Under the pieces are notes generated by a model. It was not told the DNA's origin. It saw only the letters and a program-made list of their open reading frames with translations, and searched no databases. Shown here piece by piece: positions 1-12,091 of a stretch of DNA of 64,000 nt (positions are counted from its first letter, which is position 1; every line of letters starts with the position of its first letter). The DNA is from Sacculina carcini. Taxonomy: Eukaryota > Arthropoda > Thecostraca > Sacculinidae. The translations under genes and the position numbers were made by a program. The stretch covers positions 6,121,552-6,185,551 of the forward strand of contig OU696590.1 of the NCBI GenBank assembly GCA_916048095.2. The letters are read 5' to 3'.

Positions 1-179
1 ACACAGTAGGACGATCATCAAAATGTCGCAAGCTCTCATAACTTGATATGCAGACACACACACACATACATGCTCTAAATATATGAATCTATCATGGTTT
101 CATCTTCTTGATCATAAGTTCTGCAAAGAATTATTATCAGATCAAGCTTCTGATGATATTAAAAAAACACAGGCGTCTA

Positions 180-267
<88 letters not shown>
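180..267. repeat. (TA)n microsatellite
   Basis: Almost pure TA dinucleotides for about 85 bp, flanked by the short inverted words GGCGTCTAT and ATAGACGCC, so the whole tract can fold back as one long AT hairpin. Confidence 0.95.
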
Positions 268-270
<3 letters not shown>

Positions 271-1556
271 GCCGATTAAAAAACAAGTACTATAAGCACA
301 TACACACACGTACATATACAAATAAATAGAGGCATATGAAGATAAAAAAATTGAATATTTTCTAGCAAGTTTATTGATATGATGGTGTTATTTTGTTGCT
401 AATATGTTAATTTGGCGCCTCTGTGACAATACACACACACGCACCAACACAACGGAGACGCACAAATCTAACAGACCGAACAATTTGATCTGTCTCTTGG
501 GAAGCTCTTGGGGGCGTTTTTTAGATGTCTGTTATGGTCCCTTGTGAAGCTTGCATAGTGTGTATGTGTGTGTGTATGTGTGTGTAAGTGTGTGTGTGTG
601 TGTTTAGTGATGAAACGTTAGAAGAAAGAGTATAAGGAGTAAGCAAGAGGGAGATGTTTGAGGAGGGAGTGTTTGTGTAGCGGAACATCAAAGTTTGTGG
701 TCAACGCGTGTGCTTGTGTATCGATTAAACAACAACTATAGCAGTCAAGTAGATAGAGAGAGAAAGAGAGCAGAAACGAGACGCAAGAAAGAGGGGAGGA
801 GTAGGAGGGAAGAGGGAAAATTGATGCAGACAATTAATGTGTGTGTCTTTGGGTTAATTTAGTTTCCAAAGGCTGAACTCTACCAATTAACCAAAATAGA
901 AACATACTTTCCAAATTTAAATTTTAGCCAGCTATTAAAGAAAATAAAATGAAAACCAACCGTGAACCAACTTATAATTCTATTGCCAATATAAATGCTA
1001 TATAAAATATTATAAATAGCCCAGAATGAACCAGTTTTTATCACTATACTTCTATCAAATGACAATTAATATATGCGCTTATAGCGGTAGCGTGCTCACT
1101 GCCCATTTTTACATGGTAAATGTGGTAAATTTGATGGTATTTTTGGACTAGTCAATACATTCTCTAATAGATCATATATTCCAATGCGTTCTGCACACTC
1201 CCTCATCGCTTGATCATAATCGTAAAGGAAATATTGTTTGTCTTTTACGTTAACGAGGGCTTCAATTCCCTATAGACATAGTCATCGATACTCCATGTCT
1301 AAATCACACGATATGAACACAAACCTGAGATTACACACACACACACACACACACATACACACACACACACTTGGCCTGATATGTGAATAGTTAACAACAT
1401 TTGTACACAATAAACATGCACATACAGGCAGCATTTACATGTAATTCAGGTAAAGTTACCGTATAAATTACGTAAAATTTACATATAATTTACGTATAAG
1501 ATCAATTGAGAGGGTTTGCTTGATATAACGCTGTGTGTGTGTGTGTGTGTGTGTGT

Positions 1557-1770
1557 TGGTGGTAGTGTTGGTGGTAATGTTGGTGGTAATGTTGGTGGTA
1601 GTGTTGGTGGTAATGTTGGTGGTAGTGTTGGTGGTAGTGTTGGTGGTAGTGTTGGTGGTAGTGTTGGTGGTAATATTGGTGGTAATGTTGGTGGTAATGT
1701 TGGTGGTAATGTTGGTGGTAATGTTGGTGGTAATGTTGGTGGTAATATTGGGGGTAATGTTGGTTGCGTG
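1557..1770. repeat. 12-bp minisatellite GGTGGTARTGTT
   Basis: About 18 tandem copies of a 12-base unit (R mostly A, sometimes G) follow a (GT)n run and end within ten bases of the unc-4 stop on the other strand. Open frames on both strands are an effect of the 12-bp period. Confidence 0.93.
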
Positions 1771-1778
1771 TTATTTTT

Positions 1779-2264
1779 TCAGCTGGATAGCAATGTTGAG
1801 GACGACGTGACACTGCAAGAAGTTGATGACGAGCTGGAAGATGTTGCAGGACATAGTGAGGACGGAGGCCTCTTCTCGCCCAACAGACTGGCGATGCTGA
1901 ACGGAGAGAACTTGACCTCGGAGGTCACAGAGGTCGATGACCTCAAGTCACTCGCTGTCTCACTGAGGTCAACCGGCTGTTGAGACTGATTCTCGCCTTC
2001 ATCCATGTCATTTTCCCCTTCGTCACAAATGCCGACAACGTCGATTTCGGCCGCGGCCATCGTTACGGAGGACGTGAGCGTTTCATCCGACTCATCGGCA
2101 GAGCAGCCCGTGGGAAGAGCACGGCGTCTTCTGCTCTCATACTCTGCCTGCAATGCGGCCATTTCAACATGGATGCCCTTCAGTGCAAGCTTGCGTTGTT
2201 GCCGCTCCAACTGCTTGGAGATCTTCTTCTGCTGACGCTCTCTCTCTCGCTTCAACAACTCTTC
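1779..2264 (-). CDS. unc-4: unc-4 coding exon 4 (C-terminus)
   Basis: Begins [10 protein letters not shown] after acceptor TTGTTGCAG, which also sits next to a GT run. It ends SSTLLSS then TGA at 1781-1779. It contains the conserved basic helix and the eh1-like FSIASLL. Confidence 0.88.
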   Translation of the reverse strand, partial: EELLKRERERQQKKISKQLERQQRKLALKGIHVEMAALQAEYESRRRRALPTGCSADESDETLTSSVTMAAAEIDVVGICDEGENDMDEGENQSQQPVDLSETASDLRSSTSVTSEVKFSPFSIASLLGEKRPPSSLCPATSSSSSSTSCSVTSSSTLLSS

Positions 2265-3458
2265 CTGCAACAACCAGAGCACACACACACACACACACAT
2301 GCACACACACACACACAGACACATGTACAGGTGTCGGTTAGAGAATGCTTCTTTTGCGCTAGGAAGAAGGTGTTTGAGAGTGGAGTTAATCCCGAGGGTC
2401 TTATAGGCTCAAATACACATGATTCATATATACTATTTTACCATAATTCATTGGGCGTAGATACTGGGGGTATGGGGATATATAACCCCCCGACAAATTG
2501 ACTGGAGGTATGAATATGCAATCTATACCACCCGATAAATCTGCTGAGCTCAGTTAATTTAAGGCTATATTGTCATCAAAATCAGCATAGCAAAAAAAGT
2601 AACAATACACGACAAATGTGTGTGTGTATGCAATTATATGTAATATAGTTTTCATTGAGGTATATGTGTGTGTTGTAATTGACTAGGCATATTATGGTTG
2701 TGGGTCTCATGCAATTGACCAACTGAGTCAACTTTGAACACTAATGCATGATGGCTGTCATTCCCCCTTGAGAGCCTCGACATGAATCTACACCCTTGCA
2801 TTATTCTATATTATCTCTAATATGTTCTGTTAATATGAACACATACTCTGGTACTCTGGTCTTTCTTGGGTAAAATATAAAATTAATTGACAACAAATAA
2901 CAATACAATTTAACAATTAAGTAAACAATTAATTGAACACAAATTAATTACGTCAGATACTTTTATTGAAAGAGTGTTCCTGCGCAAGATTCAATATTCT
3001 ACTGGTATATTATATATCCTGCGTATCTGATCGTCTGATTCTGATTTCGCTTGATTTATTTTCCCATTCTTACTTATGGTGCCCCATGTGTATGTGTGTA
3101 TGTGTTTGCTTATGTCTGAGTGTGTGTGTGTGTGTGTGTTGCTATGTGTGCATTATATGTTCATACTGTTGTCCCATGTATGTCCCATCGCTGTGTCTAC
3201 CGTTTTCATTTTGTCCCGCTTCTCTACATATTAGCGCTATATCAAATACATTGATTGATTGAATGAATAGGTAAATGTTGCAGAATAATATTGCAGATAG
3301 TTGCAGGCAGGTGAGATTAGGGATGTTGCACTGACCTGCGAGATGGGGTCCCCACTGCATGTTTGAGGGTGTGCATTGTGTGCGGGCCTTCCGGGACCTT
3401 TCTTAGTGTGTTCCTTCTTCCTCCACTTTGCTCGCCGATTCTGGAACCACACCTGCGT

Positions 3459-3495
<37 letters not shown>

Positions 3496-5825
3496 AGCAC
3501 ACACACATTCATTTCATTTATTAAGTCATTTGTAAAGCGCAATTCACACATAATGTCTCCATTGCACACACAACATACAATCATTCACGTACAATCACAT
3601 GTGCATATTCAAGTATATGTTTGGCATTGACAAAACAACACAATACAATACAGACACGCACACACACACACACACACACACGCTCATCGGTAAACACCTT
3701 TGACGGTACATCAAGACACACACATAGTCGAGTGTAGGAAATAATTGAACCGGTGATTTTGTTTTCAGATCTGTAATAAAATAGGATATACAGACGGTGG
3801 AGTCTAATTTTGGGGAGTTATTTGAAGTATTTTGAGCACAGACAATATGTAACAAGGTGTAATACGGTGATATAACTTAAAAATACAGATAATATGTATT
3901 AGACATAGCGGTTATCACCTAGAATATGATAATTATTCTATAGATCAAGGATCGGAAGCTAAAAATATTCAACGAGCCATATTGGACAAAAAAACAAATA
4001 TTCATGGAGCCGCACAAAAATAAAAGCCTCATATATAAGCCTGATATATATGCCATGTAGCAAAAATAGATTTCCCTCCCACATTTTTTTCCATTTTGAA
4101 ACATTTTTGAAAAATTCTAGGCAGCGCCAAAGATTGGCGAGTTACCAACCCCCGGGCTAGGTGAACAAAGTTAGGAGTTTGAATCAATTTTATCCAGCCA
4201 AACTTCAATGCTTCAATTATGCCATTGGCCAAATTTTGAGCAATCGTAAAACGAGTATATAATAGTATAATGAGTATAATGAGCCAATCTACAACGCCAA
4301 AAAAGATTAAATTGAAAGACACAAGCCAAATTGTGAATTATAAAAATGACAAAACAAATAGAAACAAATTATGAAACACAAATAAGCTGAAAAATATCGA
4401 GTGTGTGTATGTGTGTGTGTGTGTATGTATGTATGTGTGTGCTTGTGTGTGTGTGTGTGTGAGACGTAAGACGTTTATCTTTATTCACAATTTTTTAATA
4501 TGTATATATATGTATATGATACGTGTAATTTAATCGCACATCAAACATAATTCTTATACACAATATAATTGTATACATTAAGAAAAAATCCCATAATATA
4601 AGCAGCATTAAATAGTGTTCTTGTTTTATTGCTAATATTTATTTGTTTGTATGCGAGTGAGTGAGTGAGTGAGTGTGTATGTGTGAGTGTGTTAGTGTGT
4701 GTGCGTGAGTGAGTGAGTGTGTGTTAGTGTGTGTGTGAGAGTGAGTGTGTGAGTGTGTGTTAGTGTGTGTGTTAGTGTGTGTGAGTGTGTTAGTGTGTGT
4801 GTGTGAGTGAGTGTGTGTGTTAGTGCGTGAGTGTGTGTGTGTGTGTGTTAGTGTGTGAGTGTATGTGTTAGTGTGTGTGTTAGTATGTGAGTGTGTGTGT
4901 TAGTGTGTGTGTTAGTGCGTGAGTGTGTGAGTGTGTGTGTTAGTGCGTGAGTGTGTGTTATTGTGTGTGTGTGTGTGTTAGTGTGTGAGTGTGTGTGTGT
5001 GTGTGTGAGTGAGTTAGTGAGTGAGTGTGTGTTAGTGTGTGTGTGTTAGTGGGTGTGTGTTAGTGTGTTAGTGTGTGTTAGTGTGTGTTAATGTGTTAGT
5101 GTGAGTGAGTGCGTGCGTGTGTGTTAGTGTGTGTGTGTGTGTGTGTGTTAGTGAATGTGTGTGTTAGTGAGTGCGTGAGTGTGCGTGTGTGTGTTAGTGT
5201 GTGTGAGTGAGTGAGTGTGTGTGTAAGTGAGTGCGTGAGTGTGTGTGTGTGTGTGTGTGTTAGTGAATGTGTGTGTGTGTTAGTGTGTGTGTGTGTGTGT
5301 TAGTGTGTGTGTGTTAGTGAGTGCGTGAGTGAGTGTGTGTTAGTGTGTGAGTGAGTGTGTGTGAGTGCGTGAGAGTGTGTGTGTTAGTGCGTGAGTGTGT
5401 GTTAGTGTGTGTGTGTGTGTGTGTTAGTGAATGTGTGTGTGTGTGTGTGTTAGTGAATGTGTGTGTGTGTGTGTTAGTGCGTGAGTGTGTGAGTGTGTGT
5501 GTTAGTGTGTGTGTGTTAGTGCGTGTGTGTGTGTGTGTTAGTGTGTGAGTGAGTGCGTGCGTGTGTGTTAGTGTGTGTTAGTGTGTTAGCGTGAGTGAGT
5601 GTGTGTTAGTGTGTGTTAGTGTGTGTGTGTGTAAGTGAGTGCGTGTCACTCACAGCCACTCTACTCTCGGTGAGGCCAAGTCTCATAGCCAGAGCTTCGC
5701 GCATGAACACGTCTGGATAATGACCAGACATGAATGCGCGCTCCATCTCTTCCAATTGCCAGCCGTTGAAATTGGTACGCGACCTGCGTCGCTTGGCCGC
5801 TGCCTCTTCGGATTCGTCAAACTCT

Positions 5826-5880
<55 letters not shown>

Positions 5881-6960
5881 ACACACGTGTACACATACAC
5901 GTGTTAAAAAGTGGGATGATCCCTGGAAGGCAGGAGTCACAAATCTTTCCATCAACTCCTCATAACCAAGGTGGTCTCTAGAAGAAGTCAACAAAATATC
6001 GTTCTGTAGAATGTGTTGATATAAGCATATTCGCATATCATTTTGTATGTAAATGTGTGTGTGTATATATCATTGAAAAAGGCCAAAAAGTCGTGACCTT
6101 CACACGCCTTTGACTAGTCACTCATACATGATTTAGCCCCCCCCTAAAACTGCACTCTGGATTCGCCACTGTATGGACAAATATATAATACACACACGCA
6201 CACACACACGGACAAATGCAGACATGTTTGTGAACCAATACTGTAATGCGTGAAACGTGAAGCCGTTTGTTTAGTTTATTTTTGGTTTGAATAATTGATT
6301 GGTTGTGGGATGGAAATTATCGGGCGCGCCGCTGTCTTCCAGGCTGTTAATCTGTACAGATTGGCAGGAGGGAAGATTAACTTCGCACGATCTTTCGCAA
6401 GATAAAATGCTTCTGTTTGGGGGAAAATTACGGTGTCATAATATAATAATCTCTGTTTCGGCTCTGCTTGTCGTTGAATGAAATAAAAAAAACAACAAGT
6501 GACATGCACACAAAAATACCGACGCACACAGACACACACATACAGATACACAGACACACATACAGACACAGACATACAGACAGACACCCATACAGATAGA
6601 CACTCACATACAGATAGACACTCACATACAGATACACAGACATACAGATAGACACATACACACACAGACAGACATACATACACACATATAGACACACACA
6701 CACACATACACACAGACATACAGACGGACAGACAGTAATCGAGAGGCAGGGAGAGGCGGATGAGCTACGCAATTACATATATTGCAATTACACAGTTGGT
6801 GTGATCGCACGCGTCTAATTAGCCACTAATAAACGACCATTTCAGCAGGCTGTCAGCGGTATGAGACAAGTCTGGCTGTACATGCACACGGCCGACACAC
6901 ACCGACATACATGCCTACAGACTGGCACACACACACACACACACATACACATGCACACAC

Positions 6961-6991
<31 letters not shown>

Positions 6992-7060
6992 GACACTGGA
7001 AATTACACGCCATTATCGGCTTGCTAATTGAGCGTTGCCAAATCTCAGAAGCACTAACGT

Positions 7061-7091
<31 letters not shown>

Positions 7092-8905
7092 CGTGTATGT
7101 GTCTGATGATGGCCAAATAATATGCTCAAGTTGTACGGCAAAGTGCATGTAGAACACACAGACATACAAACAAGCTGAAGACATAATGAGGCTGAAGCTG
7201 TTGATGAATTTTGTGGATGTTTTTTCCTTTTGTTTTTGTTAATGATTATATAACACAGTCGGTAGTTGTTGAAAGTTGAGAATTTTATCGCCGATTAATT
7301 TGTGCTGATTTAGACAAAAATTCGCACTTAATTTTAAGTAACACAGTATTTTATTTTGTTCATAAGTGTATCCCTATATATGTATATATATAATTGAATC
7401 ATTTCTTCATGAATATTGAGAAAAATAATTTCCCCAATGCACGAACATATTTATTTTATGATAAACAGGATAGCTTATTGTTTATTCACCTGTATGTTAT
7501 AAATGAATTGTTTAAATATAGTTGTCATAGTGTTAAATCAGAGTAAATACATTGATTGACAGTTCAAAATTTACCACGCGCGTGGAATAAAACATTTCAT
7601 ACTGGCGAATAATATTTAGTAAAGTGAGGAATTGGATAGAGAAAGGCTACAACATTTGACCTAGCTTATTGCACTATATATATACTGTTATTTTTTGCTT
7701 TGCCTGTTTTTGTGTGCGATGATTTAATATATTTTTCTAATTCTCTGTGAATTTTTTCCCTGTAATTTTTTTTTCTCATTTAAATCTTTTCTGCTTTCCG
7801 CACTTTTTGATGCATTTTAGTATTCGGTATTATATACTCAGTTGGTCAACTGCATGAGACCCTCAAACATTGTATGCCTAGTCAATTACAACACACATAT
7901 ACCTCAATAAAAAGTATATTACATATAATTACATACACACACACATTTGTCGTGTATTGTTATATTTTTGCTATGCTGATTTTGATGACAATACACCCTT
8001 AAATTAACTGAACTCAGCAGAATTCTCGAGGTGGGGGTATAATTGCATATTAATAGCCAAATTGGTCGTGGGTATACTAGATCCCAGCATTGGCGTATCC
8101 ACAGTGGGGGCTGAGGGGGCTGAGGCCCCCCCCCCACCCCAAATGTTTCCATCAACTCCTCATAACCAAGAGATTCACTAAAAGAGGTCAAGAAAAAATG
8201 CTTGTCTGTAGAATTTGTTGATATAAGAATTTATTGTGCATGAGCGCAAAGACCTGGCATAATGATGCACATGTACATGACTTATCTCCCCCAAAATTGC
8301 ACTCTGTATCCGCCTCTGCACCCCGGCATGTACGCCCAAGATTGTCTGATTATAACCAGCTCACCTTCGTGCTTGTCGTAATAGCGCGGCGAATCACCGG
8401 CGGCCGGCGGCGTCGGCTTCTCTCCTCTGACAGCTGCAGCAGCTGCCGACATCAACAGCTGCCTCTCCAGCTGCTGATGAGGAGGATGATGCGAGTGATG
8501 ATGATGGCCCAGCTGCTCGGACAGGATGCGCTGCATGCTGAACTGCAAGCTGCCTGCTGCGGCGGCTGCAGCTGCTGTCATGTTGTTTTCATGACGCGCA
8601 GCCAACAGCTGCGCTAGCTGCTGGGGGGTGGGCGGAGGGAGGGGCCGAGGGGTGAAGTCACCGCCCACTGATGGCACGATAAATCCTCCACCTGCACCGC
8701 CTCCTCCGCTGGTCGGACACAACAGCGACGGAGACGGACTGATGAGCATGCGACGGCCGGATTGCGCCGCGTTCCGGCAGAGTCCGGCGGCGGCGGCGGC
8801 CGTCAGGAGTCCGGCTGGTACGGAAAACATGCCGGAGAAGGGCGTGGGCTGGTGCGATGAGGGTAGAGGACATGTGAGACTTGGTAGCATTGCGTCGAGT
8901 AGCAT
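1779..8905 (-). CDS. unc-4: UNC-4/UNCX paired-like homeobox transcription factor
   Basis: Nuclear homeodomain transcription factor; the family specifies motor neuron and interneuron identity and vertebrate axial structures. Coding exons on the minus strand are 8905-8365, 5823-5654, 3452-3336 and 2264-1779. All phases agree and give 437 residues. The homeodomain is about residues 192-251, with [12 protein letters not shown] in helix 3 (Gln50). The Unc4-specific extension [10 protein letters not shown] and CSGDP follows. Exon 4 carries the basic helical block ([10 protein letters not shown]) and [10 protein letters not shown], as in other Unc4 proteins, then an eh1-like FSIASLL at 398-404, suggesting Groucho-type repression. 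The N-terminus is rich in Ala, Gly, Pro and His. The frame opens upstream with TTG; the first ATG at 8905 was chosen. Residue 46 of the homeodomain is Ala, where many relatives have Gln. Confidence 0.9.
2463..2790 (+). mobile_element. Interspersed repeat A, copy 1 (unc-4 intron 3)
   Basis: Shares long collinear similarity with 14622-15085 and, inverted, with 7826-8087. Shared words include TCTGCTGAG, CATTGAGGTAT and, with the 14.6-kb copy, ACTAATGCATGATGGCTGTC. There is no coding capacity. Class unknown, probably a non-autonomous transposon. Confidence 0.75.
3336..3452 (-). CDS. unc-4: unc-4 coding exon 3 (recognition helix)
   Basis: Thirty-nine codons in phase 0, beginning [10 protein letters not shown] and ending at [14 protein letters not shown]. 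The acceptor GGACGCAG follows a (GT)n run. Confidence 0.93.
4655..5640. repeat. About 1-kb GT/GAGT/GTTA compound microsatellite in unc-4 intron 2
   Basis: Irregular mixture of GTGTGT, GTGAGT and GTTAGT words for nearly 1 kb. It runs right up to the exon 2 donor, so on the gene strand intron 2 opens with an AC-rich tract almost immediately after the splice site. Confidence 0.95.
5654..5823 (-). CDS. unc-4: unc-4 coding exon 2 (homeodomain helices 1-2)
   Basis: Starts directly after a (GT)26-like run plus CAG and ends at GTGGCT|GTGAGT. It carries [18 protein letters not shown] and [17 protein letters not shown], which are typical of Unc4. The acceptor has essentially no C/T tract. Confidence 0.93.
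5945..6171 (+). mobile_element. Interspersed repeat B, copy 1
   Basis: Contains CCATCAACTCCTCATAACCA, TTGTTGATATAAGCAT and ends near GGATTCGCCACTG. Three further copies lie at 8088, 13213 and 14160. The edge word CAGTGGCGGATC and the C-rich inner border suggest a hAT-type MITE. No target duplication was confirmed. Confidence 0.75.
7826..8087 (-). mobile_element. Interspersed repeat A, copy 2
   Basis: Inverted relative to the copies at 2463 and 14622. It abuts repeat B copy 2, forming a composite in unc-4 intron 1. Confidence 0.75.
8088..8320 (+). mobile_element. Interspersed repeat B, copy 2
   Basis: Same core as the other B copies. The left border reads CATTGGCGTATCCAC and the right border is GTATCCGCCTCTG, imperfect inverted ends. 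The inner border has a run of C residues. Confidence 0.75.
8365..8905 (-). CDS. unc-4: unc-4 coding exon 1
   Basis: Encodes the low-complexity N-terminal 180 residues with poly-Ala, His-rich and Pro-rich stretches. The donor reads GAAG|GTGAGC and leaves one base in phase. It is strongly GC-rich compared with its surroundings. An interspersed repeat lies only about 45 bp inside the intron. Confidence 0.82.
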
Positions 8906-9063
8906 GGTGTCGGCTCGGGAACAGCGCAGCCCCGATGGTTGGGAGTCGTGCGGATGTTGCAACTTATTCGCCTCACTGTTTGCCAGCTTTTTCCGCGGTG
9001 TAATTTCCCGAGCGAGCGCAATCGGCTACTGATGAGACTACACCTTCCACTTGCACTTCACCT

Positions 9064-9122
<59 letters not shown>

Positions 9123-9349
9123 ACACACTCAAAGACACGAAATTGTCCTAAGAAGTGTTATCCCGATATAAGAACAAGCAGTGGTTTTCAACCACGGCAA
9201 GTACACGCACACACACACACAAACACACGGGTGTTTATATATTTAGCTAAGAGAAGCCTTGTATCAGCACCAACAGTCGTACTACACCCGGCCAAGGCTG
9301 CAGGGTAAATAACCATGCTTGGATGGCGTCAACAATCTAGCATGTCCAG

Positions 9350-9500
9350 TAGGCACCGTGACTCCGCCCACTGCTAACAAAAGTGGGCGGGGTCTAGCCG
9401 GCGGCGACCAATCACCGCTCGGCTGGCGTGTCGTCACTGATGGCTTGTTGAGACGAATTGTGGCGCATCGTTGACCGTTCTATAAGCGGGCGCGCGCAGT
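9350..9500 (-). promoter_or_regulatory. Candidate unc-4 proximal promoter
   Basis: GC-rich island about 450 bp upstream of the unc-4 start, with inverted GC boxes (ACTCCGCCCACT at 9361, AGTGGGCGGGGT at 9382) separated by a 9-nt loop, followed by GACCAATCAC. A TATAAG at 9481 faces the plus strand, so direction is uncertain. Inferred from motifs only. Confidence 0.35.
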
Positions 9501-9538
9501 CTAATTTTATCAAGTCGATCTTCGCTCTAATTTGATAG

Positions 9539-9569
<31 letters not shown>

Positions 9570-10509
9570 GTGTGTGTCTGCCTGTGTGTGTGTGTGTGTG
9601 TGAAAATTATCGTGCTAGTTCTATTGATTGCCGGCGTGTATGTGTGCGCGTGTGTCGTGTTGGTGTTTCACAAAGCACACAAACAGACACACACACACAC
9701 AGACAGACAGACAGACAGATAGACAGACACTGGGGCGGCACACAGATTGTTGGGTTGGTCAAATGATGTGATCAATGTGGGCTTAACACGTCGTCGCCTA
9801 CTGATAAAATATCATCTGTTTTGGTTGGACAAATTGGCTGTCGAAAAATTTCCGCCGGCATAAGAAATAACTATATTACACATATGATACATTTGTATTT
9901 TAAATTTATTCTGTTTTCTGTGTAAATTTACGATGACTGTAGATATTTTTGGCAAATAAATTCTTCTTTTCAAACGGAACTTTACGAACATTTTCAACTG
10001 AAATTATGGTACCAAAAAGTCATTTGTTTTGTTTCTATTACGATGTAAACGCGTAAAGAACATGATATAAAATAATTGGAGTGTATTAATAAATCTAACA
10101 ATATATTTATACAAAATTAATATTTTTGTTTAAAAATCAGCTATGCTTTTAGTATCACAAAATATATGACAAAATATATTTATTCTGATTTGCTGATCAA
10201 TTATTTTGAGCAAATGATTTATTTTGCAAGAAGCTAAACAATTATTTTTCCAACTATATCAAATAAATAAATAAACGAGGGACGCAAAACCAGCGAGATG
10301 TATAATTTTTTAGTAGGCATTTTTTTGTGTATGAACAGACTAAATCATTTCCGCACATATTACACACGCATGTATTACAACAACGACAGAAAATGAAATA
10401 ATTAATAAAAATGAGAGATATATAAGAATATATAAAATACAGAAATTCAATTTTTTAGGAAAAATACGTATGCGAATATATGCAAATATACAACAAAGAC
10501 ACACACAAA

Positions 10510-10580
10510 GACATTACATTACATTACATTAGGTAGATATTTATATAGCGTCCTACACCTAGAGGGTCTCTAGGGCGCTG
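10510..10580 (-). mobile_element. Degenerate LINE/SINE 3' tail
   Basis: On the minus strand the segment reads toward GACGCTATATAAATATC and then (TAATG)n. A GCGCTATATAAAT-type ending followed by a short tandem tail is typical of CR1/L2-like elements and of SINEs that borrow their tail. Confidence 0.45.
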
Positions 10581-10581
10581 C

Positions 10582-10632
<51 letters not shown>

Positions 10633-10773
10633 CTTACACACACACACACATAGCCATACACACACAGAATGTGAAAGGTAAAGAAAGAAGAGAGATAATT
10701 TACACCTTATAATCATCACTAATATAGACAATGTTCTCTAGAGTATAATACGATTTCACACACAATACGATTT

Positions 10774-10776
<3 letters not shown>

Positions 10777-10844
<68 letters not shown>

Positions 10845-10856
10845 CAGAGCGGAAAC

Positions 10857-10891
<35 letters not shown>
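10777..10891. repeat. (AC)n microsatellite
   Basis: Two near-pure AC blocks separated by a short GC-rich interruption (GGCAGAGCGGAAACAA). Confidence 0.95.
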
Positions 10892-10896
<5 letters not shown>

Positions 10897-10986
10897 TACA
10901 CGTAGTGATAATTCGAAGCGGAGGTGCCAAGTCAATTAACGCACGCGCGCTTGGCTCGAAGACAGCGGCCATATTGGCTAGCCGTC

Positions 10987-11000
10987 GTTGTCATGGCAAC
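10987..11000 (+). promoter_or_regulatory. RFX X-box-like motif
   Basis: GTTGTCATGGCAAC fits the bipartite RFX consensus GTHNYYATRRNAAC. It lies in a GC-rich patch (about 10910-11100) without a detectable gene, so its target is unknown. Confidence 0.35.
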
Positions 11001-11246
11001 GCAGTCGGGCTCGCTGTGTGTTTGTATGTCCGTGTGTTGGTGTGTGTGTGTGTGTGTCGGTTTCAATTCGGTGAGCGCTGCAATGTGTGTAGCATCTAGA
11101 GGCGCTAATACAATTCGTTTCTATTATATATGATGATGAAGACATGGCTCGGGCTTGGAGCATTGCGCGACGTCGTGGCTGTGGCTTGTGTCATGTCTCC
11201 GAGGTCGTGTCGTGTGAAATTGGGAAGCAGTCTGCGTGAAATAGCT

Positions 11247-11277
<31 letters not shown>

Positions 11278-11821
11278 TACGTGGGGTGTAGGGGGAACAT
11301 TAATCACAATACACTGTGAAAGTTAGTGTCAAGTTAAATTGCAAATGCAACATATGCAAGCTGCATTATCATTTATAGTTGGTCCTAGTTGAGTATTCAC
11401 TTATTACTGTACATAATTTGATTGTCAAAACAAAGATCATATAACATTGAGTAGAATATTATGAAAGTATTATTCTGTGGAACGGAAAATGGACCTTAAA
11501 TCATTTACCAGAAGGTGGTAATTTTTCAGATTTTAATGGTAAATAAAGAAATAATAATATAGTATAATAATATAGCTGGTAATCGAAAGTGGTTGGTGTC
11601 AAACTGAACTGAAAAAAATTCCATTGATGAAGTAAAACGATAAAAGAGAATATAAATCACCTTTATTTTACATTTCCGGCTGTGTAATAAATTAATATAC
11701 ACAATTTAAAAAGTTAATTTAAATTTAATTTCAATAACTTGCTTGTATAATGATTTTAAATTCAGAATTTAATAATTGATATTAATCAAATTAATGCACT
11801 AGGACGCACGAATGATTAAAC

Positions 11822-12091
11822 CAGTGGTTCTCAACCTTTTTTCTCACTGATTCCCCACTTCTTAATGAGCCATCTCTTCGTTTTCCCCACAACACAACGC
11901 TGATAAATTCAATAAATTCAGTTGTTACATCAAAGTAAATGACATTAGAGGTCATTAGAAACAAAAATAAACGAATTTGAATGGATAAAAACACACACAT
12001 AGTTGTCCTGTTCTGTCCGACCTTTATCTTCCCACTTGGCAACTCTTTCATTCCCCACCAGACAGGGGAATTTCCCACACACACACACACA
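11822..12091 (+). mobile_element. hAT-type MITE, CAGTGGTTCTCAACC family, copy 1
   Basis: Left end CAGTGGTTCTCAACC is the classic hAT (Charlie-like) inverted end. The body matches 54992-55279 in inverse orientation. The right end runs into an AC repeat and appears truncated. Confidence 0.75.

Larger units (their letters stand above)
1..1778. other. Non-coding flank downstream of unc-4
   Basis: No gene is visible. The stretch holds a long (TA)n run, short AC/GT runs near 540-600 and 1330-1370, and a 12-bp repeat array that ends at the unc-4 stop codon. Open frames across these repeats are low-complexity and not credible as proteins. Confidence 0.6.

Noticed and set aside
1502-1983. Gly-Gly-Asn-Val-rich and His-rich frames
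   Set aside because: Products of the 12-bp GGTGGTARTGTT array; no non-repetitive domain.
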